Shown piece after piece: positions 42,479 to 44,198 of a stretch of DNA of 44,198 bases; position 1 is the stretch's first letter; every line of letters begins with the position of its first letter. Made by a program: the position numbers and the translations under genes. Origin of the DNA: Planctomycetota bacterium (GTDB taxonomy: Bacteria; Planctomycetota; UBA1135; GCA-002686595); contig NYXZ01000016.1 in NCBI GenBank assembly GCA_002686595.1, positions 4,115-48,312 of the forward strand, written 5' to 3'. The notes under the pieces are model-generated. The model had not been told where the DNA came from, made no database searches, and saw nothing but the letters and a program-made list of their open reading frames with translations.

Positions 42479-42782
42479 GGATGCCTGCCTGACCGGCAGA
42501 ACCGGGAGAATGGGGTAGCTGGGGCAACTCCCTGGGGGGGGTGGGTGCGGGTCCTGTATGCCTCCTGAAAGACCACCTCCGGGAGAGACCGGGACTGTGG
42601 ACAGGTCGGGGCACGGCGTTATGGTGGTCACCTGCGAGTTTCCTCGCCCCCGAGGCCTCGTGCCACCGGTGGCCGCCGTGGCCATTTATGGTCCCCGTGG
42701 CCCCCGTGGCCCCCGTGGCCACCGTGGCCATAAGAGGCCCACCACAAAATTACTGGCACCCCACTAACACAGGAGCCCCACA
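42479..42782. promoter_or_regulatory. divergent intergenic region with 9-bp tandem repeats
   Basis: 304 bp between the divergent aminotransferase and selenoprotein genes, so it must hold both promoters. Four head-to-tail copies of a 9-bp unit (CCCCGTGGC, last copy CACCGTGGC) lie at 42693-42728. AGGAG at 42771-42775, 7 nt before the ATG, is a strong SD for the downstream gene. An AT-rich ACAAAATTACT (42744-42754) could include its -10. No gene is seen. Confidence 0.5.
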
Positions 42783-44009
42783 ATGTTGCTCTCCGCCCTT
42801 TTGTTGACCGGCAGCGGCGCCCTCGCCGCCCCGGCCCCCGCCCCCGACCACGGCAAGCTCGCCTGGGTCGACGGAACCTTCGAAGCCTTGGTCGAGCAGG
42901 CCGAGGCGGCTGACAAACTTATCTTCCTCGACTTCTGGGCGGATTGGTGAGGCTGGTGCAAACGGTTGGACAAGGACACCTTCTCCAACGACTCGGTGGT
43001 CACCGAGATGGGCGACATCCTGTGCATGAACCTCGACAAGGACAGCAAAGCTGGCGGTGAGGTCGCCGAACTCTTCGGCGTCGGCCCTCTGCCGACCCTG
43101 CTGTTCCTGGACTCCGACGGCTCCCCGCGAGACTCGATCATCGGGTACCTGCCACCGGAGTCCTTCCTGGATGAGGTCAAGCGCATCAAGAGCGGCCGGG
43201 GCACGATCTCCGGCCTGCGCGCCGAGCTAGAGAAAAACGGCGATGATGTTTTGGCACACCTCCAGTTGGCCTCGAAGCTCGGAGGCTTCAACGACAAGGA
43301 AGGTGCCGCCGCCCAGGTAAGCGCCGCCACGGCTCTCTTGAAAGCGGAAAGGGGTTTCGATGCCTCTAGCGTGGATGAACGCTTCGCCATCGCCCTGGCC
43401 CTGCTCGAGCACGAGTTGGAAGACCTCTATGACCAGCAGGTGGCCGCCATTGCCCGTTTGGATCCAAACGGCGAGAGCATGCCCTCCCGGCGCTTGGCCC
43501 TGGATGAAGCCATTGACACCTTGATGGCAACTGGCGACAAGACCGCACTCCTGGTATTGCTCGGCAAGGAGACCTCGGGCGAGCTCCTCTTCGAGGGTTG
43601 GGGCATGATCCAACGCTATGAGGCCTGGAAAGGTGGCAAGGCCAGCAATGACGGCGACGCCGACGCCGCCAAGAAGCACGGTGCCGCTGCCCGCCATGCC
43701 GGAGCCCAGGCTTGGAAACACTGCCCCGAGGACAAGCATGGGTCGTTTGGCAATTCCCTGGCCTGGAGTTACTACGAGGCCGCGGAGGAGCTGACCAAGG
43801 AGGAAATGGACTACGCCATCGACGTCGCCTACAAGGCCCTGAATGCCGCGCCAGGTGATGTGAACGTCATGGACACCGTGGCTTGCTGCCTCTACATGGC
43901 CGGCCATGTGACGGATGCGGTGAAGATGGTCAAGGAGTGCCTGAAGATCGACCCCGACAATGAACTGTGGATGGAGCGCATGAAGGAGTTCCACCCGCAG
44001 ATGAAGTAG
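42783..44009 (+). CDS. exported thioredoxin-like protein with in-frame UGA (likely selenocysteine, UGWC site)
   Basis: 408 residues if UGA at 42948-42950 (codon 56) is read as selenocysteine. ATG 42783 has a perfect AGGAG 7 nt upstream and opens a signal peptide (MLLSALLLTGSGALAAPAPA). The thioredoxin-like domain follows: LIFLDFWADW-U-GWCKRLDKDTF, then MNLDKDSKAGGEVAELFGVGPLPTLLFLDSDG (with the cis-Pro in PLPT). In family members the site is WCGWCK, so U sits exactly at the first, nucleophilic Cys. A stem-loop at 42965-42989 is a SECIS candidate. Residues ~150-408 are helical, TPR-like (VAYKALNAAPGDVNVMDTVACCLYMAGH). If UGA stopped translation, only a 55-residue fragment would be made. Likely role: periplasmic thiol-disulfide or peroxide chemistry; partner unknown. 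Confidence 0.82.
42965..42989 (+). promoter_or_regulatory. candidate bacterial SECIS stem-loop
   Basis: Arms GTTGGA/TCCAAC (6 bp) and AAGG/CCTT (4 bp), separated by one C-C mismatch, close a 3-nt ACA loop; opening the top pair gives a GACAC loop. The stem starts 14 nt and the apex lies about 25 nt after the UGA at 42948. Bacterial SECIS elements need an apical loop roughly 16-37 nt after the UGA with a G near its 5' side, which this satisfies. SelB binding would recruit Sec-tRNA there. Confidence 0.7.
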
Positions 44010-44018
44010 ACCGCGCTG

Positions 44019-44055
44019 CGCGGGGCCGGCGGTTGCGCCGGCCCCGCGTTTTTTT
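44019..44055 (+). terminator. strong intrinsic terminator
   Basis: A perfect 13-bp GC-rich stem (CGCGGGGCCGGCG with its complement), GTTG loop, followed by seven T residues (44049-44055). It lies 10 nt after the stop of the selenoprotein candidate, showing the gene's 3' end is an intact transcription unit. Confidence 0.93.
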
Positions 44056-44198
44056 GTGCCTGGGCTCGCCCGCTACCTTTACCTGGGCGGCCCTACCTGA
44101 TTAGCACTGCACGCGGGACGCTACCTTGCAGAGCTGATGCCATACGGGTGCACGGTCTGTAACGCCACGGCATCAAGGCCGCCAGCATCTCCCCCGCT
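44056..44198. other. right-edge sequence, no gene recognised
   Basis: 143 bp after the terminator. I see no open frame with coding character, no tRNA and no repeat copy in it. Confidence 0.4.

Noticed and set aside
42783-42950. Pseudogene or two separate genes at the thioredoxin-like locus
   Set aside because: The remaining frame is intact for 352 codons, the UGA is exactly at a redox Cys, no second SD precedes the GWC part, and a SECIS-like stem follows. A sequencing error is still possible and is listed as a refuting outcome.
1-44198. CRISPR array, phage or rRNA content
   Set aside because: No regularly spaced direct repeats with unique spacers, no phage structural or integrase genes, and no rRNA-like stretches are seen. 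The only RNA gene found is tRNA-Ser.

Overview
This window is GC-rich, tightly packed bacterial DNA. Shine-Dalgarno-type sites, frequent GTG/TTG starts and 1-4 bp stop/start overlaps are common. The gene content best fits a member of the Planctomycetota or a related deep-branching Gram-negative lineage: HEAT-repeat proteins (one fused to a von Willebrand A domain), PEGA and M48 lipoproteins, a MuiA/DUF4139 protein and paired PGxGH membrane proteins. This placement is inference from gene content; there is no rRNA gene to test it.

Layout. 1-3520 (minus): an STT3-type oligosaccharyltransferase-like protein, cut by the left edge, overlapping a YejM-like membrane sulfatase-fold protein. 3721-5922 (plus): tRNA-Ser(GCT), a PEGA lipoprotein and murD. 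6121-9459 (plus): an McsA-like zinc-finger/UVR protein, then clpC. 9582-11564 (plus): a HEAT-repeat secreted protein and dprA. 11712-13644: two membrane proteins (minus), an acyl-CoA thioesterase (plus) and a small zinc-ribbon protein (minus). 13915-19104 (plus): a full ISC iron-sulfur cluster operon, iscR-iscS-iscU-iscA-hscB-hscA-iscX, converging on gpmI (minus, 19105-20637). 20869-30927 (plus): an M48 lipoprotein, a catalytically suspect glycogen-synthase-fold protein, a ROK sugar kinase, an ABC exporter pair and glycolate-oxidase-like glcD-glcE-glcF. 30999-42478 (minus): two orphan membrane-anchored proteins, an M42-like peptidase, an MDR oxidoreductase, a HEAT-VWA protein overlapping a 5'-nucleotidase lipoprotein, a MuiA-like protein, a divergent uracil phosphoribosyltransferase and an aminotransferase. 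42783-44009 (plus): an exported thioredoxin-like protein, closed by a strong intrinsic terminator.

The most striking signal is at 42948-42950. An in-frame TGA replaces the first Cys of the thioredoxin-type CGWC site (giving UGWC), and a well-formed stem-loop begins 14 nt after it. The rest of the frame stays open for 352 codons. This is a strong candidate selenoprotein with a bacterial SECIS. No sel genes lie in the window.

The second theme is repeats. Five copies of one inverted-repeat, non-coding element (115-195 bp) and one copy of an unrelated 202-bp element sit between genes. Several are bounded by CTAG on both sides, as expected of target duplications of MITE-like elements. One has inserted into the 3' end of glcF and rewritten its C-terminus. 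Two sit exactly at CTAG sequences that contain a gene's TAG stop codon.
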